This document shows positions 8,714-18,026 of a stretch of 64,000 nt of DNA, one piece after another. How positions within the stretch are numbered: the stretch's first letter is position 1; every line of letters starts with the position of its first letter. The translations under genes and the position numbers were made by a program. The DNA lies in assembly GCF_009695775.1 (NCBI RefSeq), contig NZ_VUNG01000008.1, positions 38,279 to 102,278 of the forward strand, in the 5' to 3' direction. Origin of the DNA: Hallella mizrahii. GTDB lineage: Bacteria > Bacteroidota > Bacteroidia > Bacteroidales > Bacteroidaceae. The notes beneath the pieces were generated by a model, which saw only the letters and a list, made by a program, of their open reading frames with translations, made no database searches and had not been told where the DNA came from.

Positions 8714-9257
8714 CAGATTATCCGACAATTGTCAGGGCAGTTTTTCTCTCAACGCCCCCAACTTGCACAAGGAAAGTTACGTCTTTGCAGTAAGGACGAA
8801 GTCGGCAAACGGGTGTCCGGCAGTGACCACTTTTCTCATGTTCTTCGTGCCCCCAAGTATCGTTCATGGTGGGCCTATACCGATCCAAGCGATGCTTTCC
8901 AGCATTACCCATGTCTATCTCTACAAGGTTTATAAGGATTCAAGACTGTGCTTACATCCGTATGGATCTTCTGTCGAAAGAAATTGCGCCTCTATTCAAT
9001 ATCTCTATTTGTGGTGTGGAGATCAGTAGCTACCGACTGCGCAAGAAGATGGGAATTGACATCAAAGTCAACCTCTCTGAATTCTTGTACAAGTTATAGT
9101 GATCGTCTCTCAACAAGGTTGTTTCGTACGGACATCTGTCTTGTTGGATAACTGACACCATTCCGGGTCTGAGAATGCATTTTTTTCGAGCAGGACATCC
9201 TTTGCCCCCCATTTCACCGAATTGTATAGTTGAGCTTTTAGTCTACTTTCAATAGAA
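8714..9257. other. intergenic region menA/leuB, no gene supported
   Basis: About 540 bp without a convincing gene. Several short overlapping frames exist (e.g. + 8866-9099, - 9030-9212) but none has a recognisable motif or start context. Loosely similar stretches around 8955-8985, 9115-9137 and 9339-9375 share a cgta..gga..tctgt core. This may be eroded DNA. Confidence 0.5.
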
Positions 9258-9296
9258 AACAACAAAAGCCGGCAGAAATCGCCGGCTTTTGTTGTT
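9258..9296. terminator. strong bidirectional terminator (leu operon end)
   Basis: A 16-bp perfect stem: AACAACAAAAGCCGGC (9258-9273) against its complement at 9281-9296, loop AGAAATC. It has A-rich and T-rich flanks on both strands. It lies 95 bp after the leuB stop and ends the leu operon. Confidence 0.9.
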
Positions 9297-9390
9297 ATAG
9301 AAAAGAGCTTTCTCCCTTTGATTCCGAAGGCAATCCCTTGTTTTTCGTACGTTATGGACCTTCTGTGGAAGAAATACTGATCCTTAGCTT

Positions 9391-10452
9391 TTACTTATTC
9401 TCGATGTAGTTGACGATCCACTCGCCGACCTCCTTAGTGCCATAGTGCTTTCCGCCTTCGACCTGAATCTCCGGTGTGCGGACGTTCTGCTCCAGACTCT
9501 GGTCACAGGCCTCTCGGATGAGTGCGCCCTCCTTGTTCAGTCCGAAGTGCTCGAGCATCATGGCAGCGGAGAGAATCTGTGCCAAGGGGTTGGCAAGGTT
9601 CTTACCTGCAGCTTGTGGCCAAGATCCGTGAACAGGCTCGAAGAGCGGAGTATGCTCGCCCAGGGAAGCAGAAGGCTGGAGGCCCATGGAACCCGTGATA
9701 GCACTTGTCTCGTCGGTGAGGATGTCGCCGAAAGTGTTCTCCGTGACGATGACATCGAAGAAGCGGGGCTCAGTGAGCACGCGCATTGAGCAGTTGTCGA
9801 TGAACATATAGTCGACATTGACATCGGGATATTTCGGTTCCATCTCCTTTGCCACCTGACGCCACAGCCGAGAGCTGGCCAGCACGTTAGCCTTGTCGAC
9901 GACAGTGAGGTGGTGGTTGCGACGCTCAGCGAACTCAAAAGCCACCTTCAGGATGCGCTCAATCTCAGAACGATGGTAGATGTCGGTGTCGTAAGCCTTC
10001 TCGTCGTCTTGGTATTTCTCACCGAAGTACATACCGCCGGTGAGCTCACGGATGACCACGAAGTCAGCACCCTTGATGAGCTCTTCCTTCAGTGGGCTCT
10101 TGTGGAGCAGACAGTTGAAGGTAGCCACGGGGCGCACGTTGGCGAAGAGACCGAGTTTCTTGCGCATAGCCAGCAGACCCGTCTCGGGACGTACCTTCAA
10201 AGTGGGGTTGTTGTCGAAGCGCGGATCACCGACAGCGGCGAAGAGCACGGCATCAGCATCCATACACGTTTTGAAGGTCTCGTCGGGGAATGGATCACCT
10301 ACGGCATCGATGGCATGAGCGCCACAGATCGCCTCGTGGTAGGTGAACTCATGGTTAAACTTCTTGGCCACGGCGTCGAGCACGTGGAGAGCCTGTGGCA
10401 TGATCTCCGGTCCAATACCGTCACCGGGGAGAACGGCAATGTTCAGTTTCAT
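9391..10452 (-). CDS. leuB: 3-isopropylmalate dehydrogenase
   Basis: NAD-dependent oxidative decarboxylase, 353 aa, converting 3-isopropylmalate to 2-oxoisocaproate, the last dedicated step before leucine transamination. GDGIGPEI (10-17), the substrate arginine in NVRP (105-109), RELTGG (135-140) and the metal-binding signature [12 protein letters not shown] (239-250) are all intact. Last gene of the leuA-leuC-leuD-synthase-leuB operon, 21 bp behind the synthase paralogue and followed by the strong terminator at 9258-9296. If the upstream paralogue is a citramalate synthase, LeuB probably also oxidises 3-methylmalate to 2-oxobutyrate for isoleucine. Confidence 0.96.
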   Translation of the reverse strand: MKLNIAVLPGDGIGPEIMPQALHVLDAVAKKFNHEFTYHEAICGAHAIDAVGDPFPDETFKTCMDADAVLFAAVGDPRFDNNPTLKVRPETGLLAMRKKLGLFANVRPVATFNCLLHKSPLKEELIKGADFVVIRELTGGMYFGEKYQDDEKAYDTDIYHRSEIERILKVAFEFAERRNHHLTVVDKANVLASSRLWRQVAKEMEPKYPDVNVDYMFIDNCSMRVLTEPRFFDVIVTENTFGDILTDETSAITGSMGLQPSASLGEHTPLFEPVHGSWPQAAGKNLANPLAQILSAAMMLEHFGLNKEGALIREACDQSLEQNVRTPEIQVEGGKHYGTKEVGEWIVNYIENK

Positions 10453-10473
10453 AATATGTATTGTTTGTTATTT

Positions 10474-12033
10474 TTATTTTTTAGTGTTCTCTTCCTCAAA
10501 GATATTGAGCATCTTGAAGGTAGCCTTGATGGCAGCCTCTGTCTGGTCGGCGTCGAGTCCGTGGGTGCGGATGACGCGGCCATTTTCATCCTGCCAGGTG
10601 ATGATGGTCTGGACGAGGGCGTCGGTGTGTCCGCCTGGCGGGATGGTGACGCTATAGTTGGTCAGGCGTGGGAACGTGCGGTTGAGGTTGTCGCGGTAGA
10701 CCTTGCGTAGAGCTTTGACAAAGGCGTCGTACTGACCGTCGCCGGTGGCGTCGGCGGTGTAGACCTTACCGTTGATCTCCACTTTCAGACTGGCGATCGG
10801 CTTCAGCCCGTAAGAGGTGGAGACCATATAGCTCAGGAGTTTCACGCGCTCCTCCATGGCATCATGCCGGTTGAGCACGTCGGAAACGATGTAGGGCAGG
10901 TCGTCCTGAGTGACCACCTCCTTGCGGTCGCCGAGTTCCGTGATGCGCTGAGTGACCTTTCGGACCTGTTCCGGCGTGAGCGTCATGCCGAGCTCTTCGA
11001 GGTTTTTCTCGATGTTAGCCTTGCCAGAGTTCTTTCCGAGTGCGAACTCACGCTTACGTCCGAATCGTTCAGGCTTCAAGGCGTTGCTGTAGAGATTGTC
11101 TTTCTTGTCGCCATCGGCGTGTACGCCGGCCACCTGTGTGAAGACGTTCTCACCGACGATGGGCTCGTTTGGCGACACAGCGATGCCGCTATATCCTTCC
11201 ACGACGCGGCTGATCATGTTGAGCTGGCTCTCGACGATATTCGTCTCTACGTCGCACATATCTTTCAAGACAGCCTCCACGCTCGACAGCGGTGCATTGC
11301 CGCAACGCTCGCCGAGCCCGTTGACGGTGACGTGGATACCCGATGCACCGCATCGCACAGCGGCGAGAGAGTCAGCTACAGCCATGTCGTAGTCGTTGTG
11401 GGCATGGAAGTCGAAGCGTTTGTCGGGGTACATATCCACCATCTTCGTGATGAAGTCCTCGCACTGAGTCGGCGTGAGGATGCCCAGCGTATCGGGCAGA
11501 AGGAAGCGCTCTATATTTGTATCCTTCATAGCCTCCATCATCTGGTAGACATATTCCGGGGAGTTGATCATACCGGAACTCCAGTCCTCGAGGTATAGAT
11601 TCACGCGGAAGTGCTTGCTTTCAGCATAGTCGAGCACGTCGAGGATGTCCTCGATGTGCTGCTCGGGCGTCTTGTGGAGCTGCTGTGTACAGTGCTTGTA
11701 CGAGCCTTTCGCCAGCAGGTTGATGACGTGACAGCCCGTGTCTGCGATCCAGTCCACGCTTTTGTTATGGTCGACGAATCCCAAGACCTCGATCCGATCC
11801 AAGTATCCGGCCTGCTCGGCGAAGCGGCAGATGCCGGTGACGGCCTCTTTCTCGCCTTCCGATACGCGTGCCGAAGCCACCTCGAGCCGGTCGACATTTA
11901 CTTTCTCCAACAGCAGACGCGCGATCATGAGCTTCTCATGAGGCAGGAAGCTCACGCCGTTGGTCTGTTCACCGTCGCGCAAGGTAGAGTCCATGATCTC
12001 GATGCGCGACTTCATTTTATTTAGTGATTCCAT
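10474..12033 (-). CDS. second isopropylmalate-synthase-family enzyme, probable (R)-citramalate synthase
   Basis: 519-aa DRE-TIM Claisen-condensing enzyme. STLRDGEQT (16-24), HAHND (210-214, metal ligands) and GLGERCGNA (239-247) mark the catalytic barrel. A LeuA-type dimer/regulatory domain fills the last ~130 residues. It is a clear paralogue of LeuA in the same operon. Family knowledge: such second copies are often citramalate synthases (pyruvate + acetyl-CoA) that feed LeuCD and LeuB to make 2-oxobutyrate for isoleucine; homocitrate-type activity is the alternative. Start ATG overlaps the leuD end by 13 bp, suggesting translational coupling. The specific substrate is inferred from context, not read from residues. 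Confidence 0.8.
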   Translation of the reverse strand: MESLNKMKSRIEIMDSTLRDGEQTNGVSFLPHEKLMIARLLLEKVNVDRLEVASARVSEGEKEAVTGICRFAEQAGYLDRIEVLGFVDHNKSVDWIADTGCHVINLLAKGSYKHCTQQLHKTPEQHIEDILDVLDYAESKHFRVNLYLEDWSSGMINSPEYVYQMMEAMKDTNIERFLLPDTLGILTPTQCEDFITKMVDMYPDKRFDFHAHNDYDMAVADSLAAVRCGASGIHVTVNGLGERCGNAPLSSVEAVLKDMCDVETNIVESQLNMISRVVEGYSGIAVSPNEPIVGENVFTQVAGVHADGDKKDNLYSNALKPERFGRKREFALGKNSGKANIEKNLEELGMTLTPEQVRKVTQRITELGDRKEVVTQDDLPYIVSDVLNRHDAMEERVKLLSYMVSTSYGLKPIASLKVEINGKVYTADATGDGQYDAFVKALRKVYRDNLNRTFPRLTNYSVTIPPGGHTDALVQTIITWQDENGRVIRTHGLDADQTEAAIKATFKMLNIFEEENTKK

Positions 12034-12623
12034 GTTTTACGGTTCTTTTCAAAGGCCTCCACCTTGTCGCGGTTCTGCACGAGGAAGTCGACATCGTCGA
12101 GACCATTCATCAAGCAATGCTTCTTATAACCATTGATTTCGAAGTGCTCGCTCTTGCCTGTAGCCATGTTGGTGACCGTCTGGTTGGGCAGGTCCACCTT
12201 TACCTGAGTCTTATGGTCTTTGGCAATGCTGTCAAAGAGTTCCTTCAGGAAGGGCTCGCTGACGACGACAGGGAGCACAAAGTTGTTCAGTTCATTGTTC
12301 TTGTGGATGTCAGCGAAGAACGAGCTGATGACTACTCGGAAGCCATAACCGGCTATTGCCCATGCGGCATGTTCGCGGCTTGAACCTGATCCGAAGTTCT
12401 TTCCTGCCACGAGGATACATCCCGAGTAGCTGGGATCGTTGAGGACGAAGTCCTTCTTCAGGCTGCCGTCTTTGTTGTAGCGCCAGTCGCGGAAGAGGTT
12501 GTCGCCGAAGCCTTCCTTGTCGGTAGCCTTGAGGAAGCGGGCGGGAATGATTTGGTCTGTATCTACATTCTCCAGGGGAAGAGGAATGCAGCTGGATGTG
12601 ATGACATTGAATTTCTGTTTCAT
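12021..12623 (-). CDS. leuD: 3-isopropylmalate dehydratase small subunit
   Basis: 200-aa swivel domain partner of LeuC, together isomerising 2- to 3-isopropylmalate. The GSGSSREHAAWA segment is the diagnostic substrate-binding loop of small subunits, and the N-terminal PLENVDTDQIIPARF motif is typical. It starts 34 bp after leuC and overlaps the next synthase gene by 13 bp. Bacterial-type separate subunit of normal length. Confidence 0.96.
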   Translation of the reverse strand: MKQKFNVITSSCIPLPLENVDTDQIIPARFLKATDKEGFGDNLFRDWRYNKDGSLKKDFVLNDPSYSGCILVAGKNFGSGSSREHAAWAIAGYGFRVVISSFFADIHKNNELNNFVLPVVVSEPFLKELFDSIAKDHKTQVKVDLPNQTVTNMATGKSEHFEINGYKKHCLMNGLDDVDFLVQNRDKVEAFEKNRKTWNH

Positions 12624-12657
12624 TGCGATAAAATACTGATGTGTTCAACCAAGAAGA

Positions 12658-14052
12658 TTACATGAACTCACGCGGGTCGGTGACTTTGCCGGTGATAGCT
12701 GCTGCTGCTGCGACCAGCGGACTGGCGAGGATGGTGCGTGAGCCAGGGCCTTGTCGCCCCTCAAAGTTACGGTTGGAGGTAGACACGCTGTAGAGTCCTG
12801 CCGGTACCTTGTCATCGTTCATGGCCAGACAAGCCGAGCATCCGGGCTGACGGATCTCGAAGCCAGCTTCGTTGAGTACCTTGTCGAGCTTCTCGTTTTT
12901 GATCTGCTGTGCCACTGCCCAAGAGCCGGGGACGAGCCATGCCACCACGTTGGGTGCCTTGTGATGTCCCTTGACGAGCGAGGCGAAGGCACGGAAGTCT
13001 TCGATGCGGCCGTTGGTGCAGGCACCGAGGAACACATAGTCGATGGGATGACCAAGGAGTTTCTCACCCGGCTCGAAGCCCATGTATTTCAGACTCTTCT
13101 TGAACGAAGCCTGGTCGCTCTCGGGAATCTCGTCGAGTGTAGGGATCGTGCCGTTGATAGCAATGCCCATACCTGGGTTTGTGCCGTAGGTGATGCGAGG
13201 TTCAATGTCGGCCGCGTCGTAGTTTACCTCCCGGTCGAAGACGGCGTCATCGCCGGATTTCAGCGTTTTCCAATAAGCCACGGCACGGTCCCAGTCCTCA
13301 CCCTTGGGCGCGTATTTCTTGCCTTTGATATAGGCGAAAGTCTTCTCGTCCGGTGCTACGAAACCACCTCGGGCACCCATCTCTATGGACAGGTTGCAGA
13401 GGGTCAGACGACCTTCCATGCTCATGTTTCGCACCACGTCGCCGGCATACTCCACGAAGTAGCCCGTAGCGCCTGAGGTTGTCAGCTGTGACATCAGGTA
13501 AAGCGCGACATCCTTTGCGGTCACTCCCGGTTTGAGCGTACCGTTGATGTTGATGCGCATCGACTTTGGTTTCTGCTGCAAGATGCACTGCGAGGCGAGT
13601 ACCATCTCCACCTCGGAGGTACCGATGCCGAAGGCGACGGCACCCATAGCGCCGTGGGTAGAGGTGTGAGAGTCACCGCAGACGATAGTCATGCCCGGCA
13701 GGGAGAGTCCTGTCTCGGGACCCACGACATGGATGATACCGTTTTCGGGCGTGTTCATCTTGAACTCCGTGACGCCGAACTCCTTACAGTTTTTGTCGAG
13801 CGTGTCGATCTGTTTGCGTCCCACGGGGTCAGCGACGGGCTTGTCCTGGTCGTGGGTTTGTATGTTGTGGTCAGGCATGGCAAAGACCTGCTGGGGGCGG
13901 AACACCTTCAGTCCGCGCTGGCGCAAGCCTTGGAAAGCCTGTGGAGTAGTCACCTCGTGGCAGTAGAGACGGTCGATATACAATTGAGTGGGACCGTCCT
14001 TGACAATCTGAACGACGTGGCTGTCCCAAATCTTATCAAACAGGGTATTCAT
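12658..14052 (-). CDS. leuC: 3-isopropylmalate dehydratase large subunit
   Basis: Aconitase-superfamily catalytic subunit, 464 aa. The three [4Fe-4S] ligands are visible as Cys345 (GACTNGR) and Cys405/Cys408 (GCSACLAMN). [13 protein letters not shown] (125-137) is the conserved active-site stretch. It starts 32 bp after leuA, and its 5' flank on the minus strand is an AT-rich run ending in tatatATG. Probably shared between leucine synthesis and a citramalate route to isoleucine. Confidence 0.97.
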   Translation of the reverse strand: MNTLFDKIWDSHVVQIVKDGPTQLYIDRLYCHEVTTPQAFQGLRQRGLKVFRPQQVFAMPDHNIQTHDQDKPVADPVGRKQIDTLDKNCKEFGVTEFKMNTPENGIIHVVGPETGLSLPGMTIVCGDSHTSTHGAMGAVAFGIGTSEVEMVLASQCILQQKPKSMRININGTLKPGVTAKDVALYLMSQLTTSGATGYFVEYAGDVVRNMSMEGRLTLCNLSIEMGARGGFVAPDEKTFAYIKGKKYAPKGEDWDRAVAYWKTLKSGDDAVFDREVNYDAADIEPRITYGTNPGMGIAINGTIPTLDEIPESDQASFKKSLKYMGFEPGEKLLGHPIDYVFLGACTNGRIEDFRAFASLVKGHHKAPNVVAWLVPGSWAVAQQIKNEKLDKVLNEAGFEIRQPGCSACLAMNDDKVPAGLYSVSTSNRNFEGRQGPGSRTILASPLVAAAAAITGKVTDPREFM

Positions 14053-14084
14053 ATATATAATATGTGTTATAGGATTCTGCTATG

Positions 14085-15587
14085 TTATTTCACTCTGAAT
14101 TTATTGATGCAGTCGATATATGCCTCGACAGACGCGGTGACGATGTCGGTGTTAGCACCAAATCCGTAGTAGATCTGTCCGTCGTATTCCACCTGCATGT
14201 GCACCTTGCCGACATCGTCGGAACCTTTGGAGATAGCCTGAATGGTGAACTCCTTGAGGGTCATCTGCTTGCGTACGATACGCTTGAGTGCTGAGATGGC
14301 CGCGTCGACAGGACCGTTGCCAGTGGAGCATTCCTCGAATTTCTGTCCGGCGATGTCCAGTCCGATGCTTGCCACAGAGCGTACGCCCTTGCCGGTGGTC
14401 ACCTGCAGATAGTCGAGTTTCACGCTGTGGTTGGCGGTGCGGTCAGCGCCGGCAAGCATGAGCACGTCGTCGTCGGTGATCTCTTTTTTCTTGTCGGCAA
14501 GCACGAGGAATTGCTTGTAGATCTTGTCGAGCGTCTCCTCGTCCTTGATGTCCACGCCGTTGACCTCCAGACGATAACGGAGGGCAGCGCGTCCGGAACG
14601 TGCGGTGAGCACGATTTCGTTGTTGTCGAGCCCGATGTCTTTCGGGTTGATGATCTCGTAGGTCTGCACGTTTTTCAGCACGCCGTCCTGATGAATGCCG
14701 CTGGAGTGAGCAAAGGCATTGCGTCCGACGATGGCTTTGTTGGGTTGTACAGGCATGTTCATCAAAGACGATACCATGCGTGAGATCGGATAGATCTTGC
14801 GTGTGTTGATGTTTGTGTCGATGCCGATGTTTTTATGGCATTTAAGGATCATGGCGATCTCCTCCAGGGAAGTGTTTCCTGCCCGCTCGCCGATGCCGTT
14901 GATGGTAACCTCTACTTGTCGTGCGCCGTTGAGCACACCTTCGAGCGTGTTGGCTGTTGCCATTCCCAGATCGTTGTGGCAGTGAGTGGAGATGATGGCC
15001 TTGTCGATGTTGTCGACATGCTCTTTGAGGTATTTGATCTTTTCGCCGTACTCGTTTGGCAGGCAATATCCGGTGGTGTCCGGGATGTTGACCACAGTGG
15101 CACCAGCCTTGATGACGGCCTCGACCACGCGTGCGAGGTACTCGTTGTCGGTGCGTCCGGCATCCTCAGCGTAGAACTCTACGTCGTCGACATACTTTTT
15201 GGCGTAAGCCACTGCGCGCACGGCGCGCTCCAGGATGTCTTCGCGGTTGGAATTGAACTTATATTTGATATGAGAGTCACTTGTGCCGATACCCGTGTGG
15301 ATACGTTTGTGCTTGGCATATTTCAGCGACTCGGCAGCCACGTCGATGTCCTTTTCTACGGCACGTGTGAGTGCGCAGATGGTCGGCCATGTCACCGCTT
15401 TTGAGATTTCCACCACAGAGTTGAAGTCCCCCGGCGAGGAGATGGGGAAGCCAGCCTCGATGACGTCCACGCCCAACAGCTCGAGTTGCTTGGCCACCTG
15501 AATCTTTTCCACTGTGTTCAACTGACAACCAGGCACCTGCTCGCCATCGCGGAGCGTCGTGTCGAAAATGTAAAGTCTGTCGCTCAT
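14085..15587 (-). CDS. leuA: 2-isopropylmalate synthase
   Basis: Condenses 2-oxoisovalerate with acetyl-CoA, the committed step of leucine synthesis. 500 aa: [10 protein letters not shown] (8-17), metal ligands HCHND (202-206), [10 protein letters not shown], then a C-terminal LeuA regulatory domain (about residues 370-500) that in this family binds leucine for feedback inhibition. First gene of the operon. It lies 57 bp downstream of an attenuator terminator and a branched-chain-rich leader peptide, so the operon is probably controlled both allosterically and by attenuation. Confidence 0.95.
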   Translation of the reverse strand: MSDRLYIFDTTLRDGEQVPGCQLNTVEKIQVAKQLELLGVDVIEAGFPISSPGDFNSVVEISKAVTWPTICALTRAVEKDIDVAAESLKYAKHKRIHTGIGTSDSHIKYKFNSNREDILERAVRAVAYAKKYVDDVEFYAEDAGRTDNEYLARVVEAVIKAGATVVNIPDTTGYCLPNEYGEKIKYLKEHVDNIDKAIISTHCHNDLGMATANTLEGVLNGARQVEVTINGIGERAGNTSLEEIAMILKCHKNIGIDTNINTRKIYPISRMVSSLMNMPVQPNKAIVGRNAFAHSSGIHQDGVLKNVQTYEIINPKDIGLDNNEIVLTARSGRAALRYRLEVNGVDIKDEETLDKIYKQFLVLADKKKEITDDDVLMLAGADRTANHSVKLDYLQVTTGKGVRSVASIGLDIAGQKFEECSTGNGPVDAAISALKRIVRKQMTLKEFTIQAISKGSDDVGKVHMQVEYDGQIYYGFGANTDIVTASVEAYIDCINKFRVK

Positions 15588-15644
15588 ATTCTTTATGTAT
15601 TAATGTTTTTGCTTTCTCTGTTGTTCCCTGAAACTTGTCCAAAC

Positions 15645-15679
15645 AAAAAAGCCTTCCCACTTGTGGAAGTGGAAAGGCT
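15645..15679 (-). terminator. leu operon attenuator terminator
   Basis: On the minus strand AGCCTTTCCACTT (15679-15667), loop CCAC, AAGTGGGAAGGCT (15662-15650) form a 13-bp stem with one G-U pair, directly followed by a T-run (15650-15645). It sits between the leader peptide and leuA. Confidence 0.88.
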
Positions 15680-15728
15680 CTGTATGGTTGTTGTCCGTCA
15701 GACATGCACGCACACCTTCTCACTTCCA
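15664..15728 (-). promoter_or_regulatory. antiterminator pairing in the leu leader
   Basis: Minus-strand TGGAAGTGAGAAGG (15728-15715), inside the 3' half of the leader ORF, can pair with CCTTTCCACTTCCA (15677-15664), the 5' arm of the terminator. That gives 12 Watson-Crick pairs, one G-U and one mismatch. It is mutually exclusive with the terminator hairpin. A ribosome finishing the leader ORF would cover the upstream arm; one stalled at the Leu/Ile codons would leave it free. Confidence 0.82.
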
Positions 15729-15787
15729 ACTGTGGGATACAGTCGAATGCTAATAATAATGCTTAGAAGGATGTACAAACTTGTCAT
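15698..15787 (-). CDS. leuL: leu operon leader peptide (attenuator ORF)
   Basis: A 29-codon ORF (ATG at 15787, TGA at 15700-15698), too short for usual gene callers. It has 13 branched-chain codons: Leu4, Ile6, Leu7, Leu8, Ile10-12, Ile14, Leu16, Val20, Val25, Val27 and Val29. The core reads YILLSIIISIRL. It starts shortly after a good promoter, ends 19 bp before the terminator stem, and its 3' half contains one strand of the antiterminator. This is the arrangement of classical leucine/ilv attenuation. The mixture of Leu, Ile and Val codons suggests multivalent sensing, consistent with an operon that may serve both leucine and isoleucine. Translation is inferred, not shown. Confidence 0.85.
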   Translation of the reverse strand: MTSLYILLSIIISIRLYPTVGSEKVCVHV

Positions 15788-15828
15788 AACCTTATGTGTT
15801 GATTCGTATCTATTTCTGTTTACGGGTG

Positions 15829-15860
15829 CAAAGGTAAACATTTCAGTCGATACGAGCAAA
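15829..15860 (-). promoter_or_regulatory. leu operon promoter
   Basis: Minus-strand TTTG (15860-15857), 20-bp spacer, TACCTTTG (15836-15829): a textbook Bacteroidetes promoter about 42 bp before the leader ATG. The leader transcript runs ~235 nt to leuA. Confidence 0.85.
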
Positions 15861-15898
15861 TAATCTGAAAGTTTTTTGCTTGTTTTTCTAATAATTTA

Positions 15899-17455
15899 TC
15901 AGAAAGGCACTGAGCCGCCGGTGTCTGGAGGCATGCCGCCCAGTGGATCGCCGGCGAAAGGATCCGTATCCGGAGCGCCACTGTAGTCCTGATTCATCTT
16001 AGAACCAATAAACTCACCACCGTTCATCTCGCCCGGCAGTGGAGCCAGTTGGGCATCCTCGGGGTTCATGAAGCGGGTATACTGTCCCTGGAACGTGAGC
16101 AGCACGTCGCCCGTGGCACCTTTACGGTGCTTTGCGATGATGATTTGTGCCTTGCCGTGTAGGTCGTTGCCTTTCTCGTCCTGGTAGATACGGTAGTATT
16201 CGGGGCGGTGGACGAAGAGCACCATATCGGCATCCTGCTCGATAGCACCGGACTCACGCAGGTCGCTCAGCTGTGGTCGCTTGCCCTCGATGCCCTCGCG
16301 GTTCTCCACGGTACGGTTGAGCTGTGAGAGTGCGATGATGGGGATGTCGAGTTCCTTGGCCAGTCCTTTCAGTGAACGTGAGATGGTGGAGACCTCTTCC
16401 TGTCGGTTGCCGAAGCGCATGCCGTTGGCGTTCATCAGCTGGAGGTAGTCGATCATGATGATCTTCACGCCTTTCTCACGAACGAGGCGGCGCGCTTTGG
16501 TGCGGAGCTCAAAGATGGAGAGCCCTGGCGTGTCGTCGACATAGATGGGTGCTCCCGTGAGTCGTGAGAGGTTCTTGTCGAGTCGTTCCCACTCGTCGCG
16601 GGCGAGCTGACCGTTCATGATCTTCTTGCCCTCGATCTCGCAGACGTTGGAGATGAGACGGTCTACGAGCTGCTCGTTGTTCATCTCGAGCGAGAAGAAG
16701 GCGATGGGCGTCTGATAATCGACAGCAATGTTCTTAGCCACAGACAGCGCAAACGAGGTCTTACCCATGGCAGGACGTCCGGCGATGATGACGAGGTCAC
16801 TCTTCTGCCAGCCTGAGGTCATGTCGTCGAGTTTGGTATAGCCGGATGGGATACCCGTCAGACCGCTGGTGTTGGCGGAAGCTTTTTGCAGGGTGTCGAT
16901 GGCCTGGCGGATGACCGGGTCGATCTGTGTATAGTCCTGCTTCATGTTTTTCTGCGAGAGCTCGAAGAGGCTGCCTTCGGCTTCCTGCATGAGTTCGTCG
17001 ACATCGACGGTAGTGTCAAAGGCCTTGGTCTCGATATCGCTGGCGAAGGAGATGAGCTGTCGGGCGAGAAACTTCTGCTTGAGAATCTTGGCGTGCTGCT
17101 CGATGTGGGCTGATGAGGCGACGTGAGAGGAGAGCTCGATGATATAGTTGGCTCCTCCGATGTCGTCGATGGTGCCTTCCCGCTCCAGTTCGTTGGTGAC
17201 GGTGAGGATGTCGACGGGTTTTTCCTCCATGTTCAAGGTCTGGATAGCCTTGAAGATCTTTTGGTGACGCGGGTCGTAGAAGGTCTCGGGACGGATGAGC
17301 TCAGAGACGACCGAGAAGGCGTCCTTGTCGATCATCAGGGCACCGAGCACCACCTTCTCCACGTCGATGGCCTGTGGTTGCAGGTGGCCGTAGGTGGGGT
17401 CGATGGGTGCGGAAGTTTTTTTGCGGCGGGGTGTGGTATTTTTTTGTTCTGGCAT
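15899..17455 (-). CDS. dnaB: replicative DNA helicase
   Basis: Hexameric 5'-3' helicase of the replication fork, 518 aa from the ATG at 17455 (MPEQKN). The frame is open further upstream to 17671, but that extension is low-complexity and crosses the probable promoter. An N-terminal DnaB domain spans ~25-130, and the RecA-like motor has Walker A GRPAMGKTS (226-234), MIDYLQLM (Walker B) and SQLNRTVENR. The C-terminal tail is Gly/Pro/Asp-rich. No intein interrupts it. Monocistronic. Confidence 0.95.
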   Translation of the reverse strand: MPEQKNTTPRRKKTSAPIDPTYGHLQPQAIDVEKVVLGALMIDKDAFSVVSELIRPETFYDPRHQKIFKAIQTLNMEEKPVDILTVTNELEREGTIDDIGGANYIIELSSHVASSAHIEQHAKILKQKFLARQLISFASDIETKAFDTTVDVDELMQEAEGSLFELSQKNMKQDYTQIDPVIRQAIDTLQKASANTSGLTGIPSGYTKLDDMTSGWQKSDLVIIAGRPAMGKTSFALSVAKNIAVDYQTPIAFFSLEMNNEQLVDRLISNVCEIEGKKIMNGQLARDEWERLDKNLSRLTGAPIYVDDTPGLSIFELRTKARRLVREKGVKIIMIDYLQLMNANGMRFGNRQEEVSTISRSLKGLAKELDIPIIALSQLNRTVENREGIEGKRPQLSDLRESGAIEQDADMVLFVHRPEYYRIYQDEKGNDLHGKAQIIIAKHRKGATGDVLLTFQGQYTRFMNPEDAQLAPLPGEMNGGEFIGSKMNQDYSGAPDTDPFAGDPLGGMPPDTGGSVPF

Positions 17456-17553
17456 ATGCGTTAGCGAGTTTTGCTTATTGATGGTTTTGCGAATCCATCG
17501 ACAGCCGGGGAAGAGGAAAGAAAACTCTTGGGCCGGGGATAGGATGGCGAATG

Positions 17554-17561
17554 CAAAGTTA
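17554..17561 (-). promoter_or_regulatory. possible dnaB -7 element
   Basis: Minus-strand TAACTTTG at 17561-17554, about 100 nt before the dnaB ATG. No well-spaced -33 TTTG is seen (the nearest is only 14 bp away). Confidence 0.4.
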
Positions 17562-17653
17562 CGGTTTTTTCCTGGCAAAGTGGAGGAAGAAGAAAGAAAT
17601 GTTGCGGAAAAAACTGCGGAGTAGGAAGGTGGAAGGGAGGGATGCATAGCAAC

Positions 17654-17694
17654 ACAAAAAAAACCGTCCAAGGCAACGGATGTGCTATGGACGG
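17654..17694 (-). terminator. tRNA-Val(CAC) terminator
   Basis: Minus-strand CCGTCCA (17694-17688) pairs with TGGACGG (17670-17664), then eight T. It directly follows the tRNA 3' end. Confidence 0.85.
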
Positions 17695-17696
17695 CT

Positions 17697-17774
17697 TGGT
17701 AGGGACAATGGGACTCGAACCCATGACCTCTGCAATGTGACTGCAGCGCTCTAAACCAACTGGGCTATGCCCCT
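17697..17774 (-). tRNA. tRNA-Val(CAC) with encoded CCA
   Basis: Minus-strand cloverleaf: acceptor AGGGGCA/TGTCCCT with one G-U, anticodon stem CTGCA/TGCAG with loop GTCACAT (anticodon CAC), T-loop TTCGAGT. It then reads ACCA, so CCA is encoded, unlike the two TAC copies. It reads GUG codons. Confidence 0.92.
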
Positions 17775-17922
17775 ATGCTTATAAAGAAAGGCTCTGTACG
17801 AACCTCTGTGTTACGGTGTGCAAAATTACGAAAACTTTGCGAGTCCACCAAATTTTTGGGTAATAATTTGGGCTGAGCTGTTATTTTTCTTTTGAAACGA
17901 GTGGATAAAACGATAATATTGC

Positions 17923-17930
17923 TAATTTTG
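17923..17930 (+). promoter_or_regulatory. -7 element of the outer-membrane barrel gene
   Basis: TAATTTTG (17923-17930) fits TAnnTTTG and lies ~97 nt before the preferred ATG at 18027. No clear -33 partner. Confidence 0.45.
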
Positions 17931-18026
17931 TATAGTATACACATCCTTTGTTTGATAGGGGAGATACATTTAGAAAGATGCGGCATGTCGCCCATAAATA
18001 AAAGGAAAGAAATACATTGTACAGAT

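Noticed and set aside
8866..9099. 77-codon + frame between menA and leuB
   Set aside because: No recognisable motif, several equally long overlapping frames, no promoter.
17456..17671. 72-codon N-terminal extension of dnaB
   Set aside because: Low-complexity residues, crosses the probable promoter, and DnaB homologues begin near MPEQKN.
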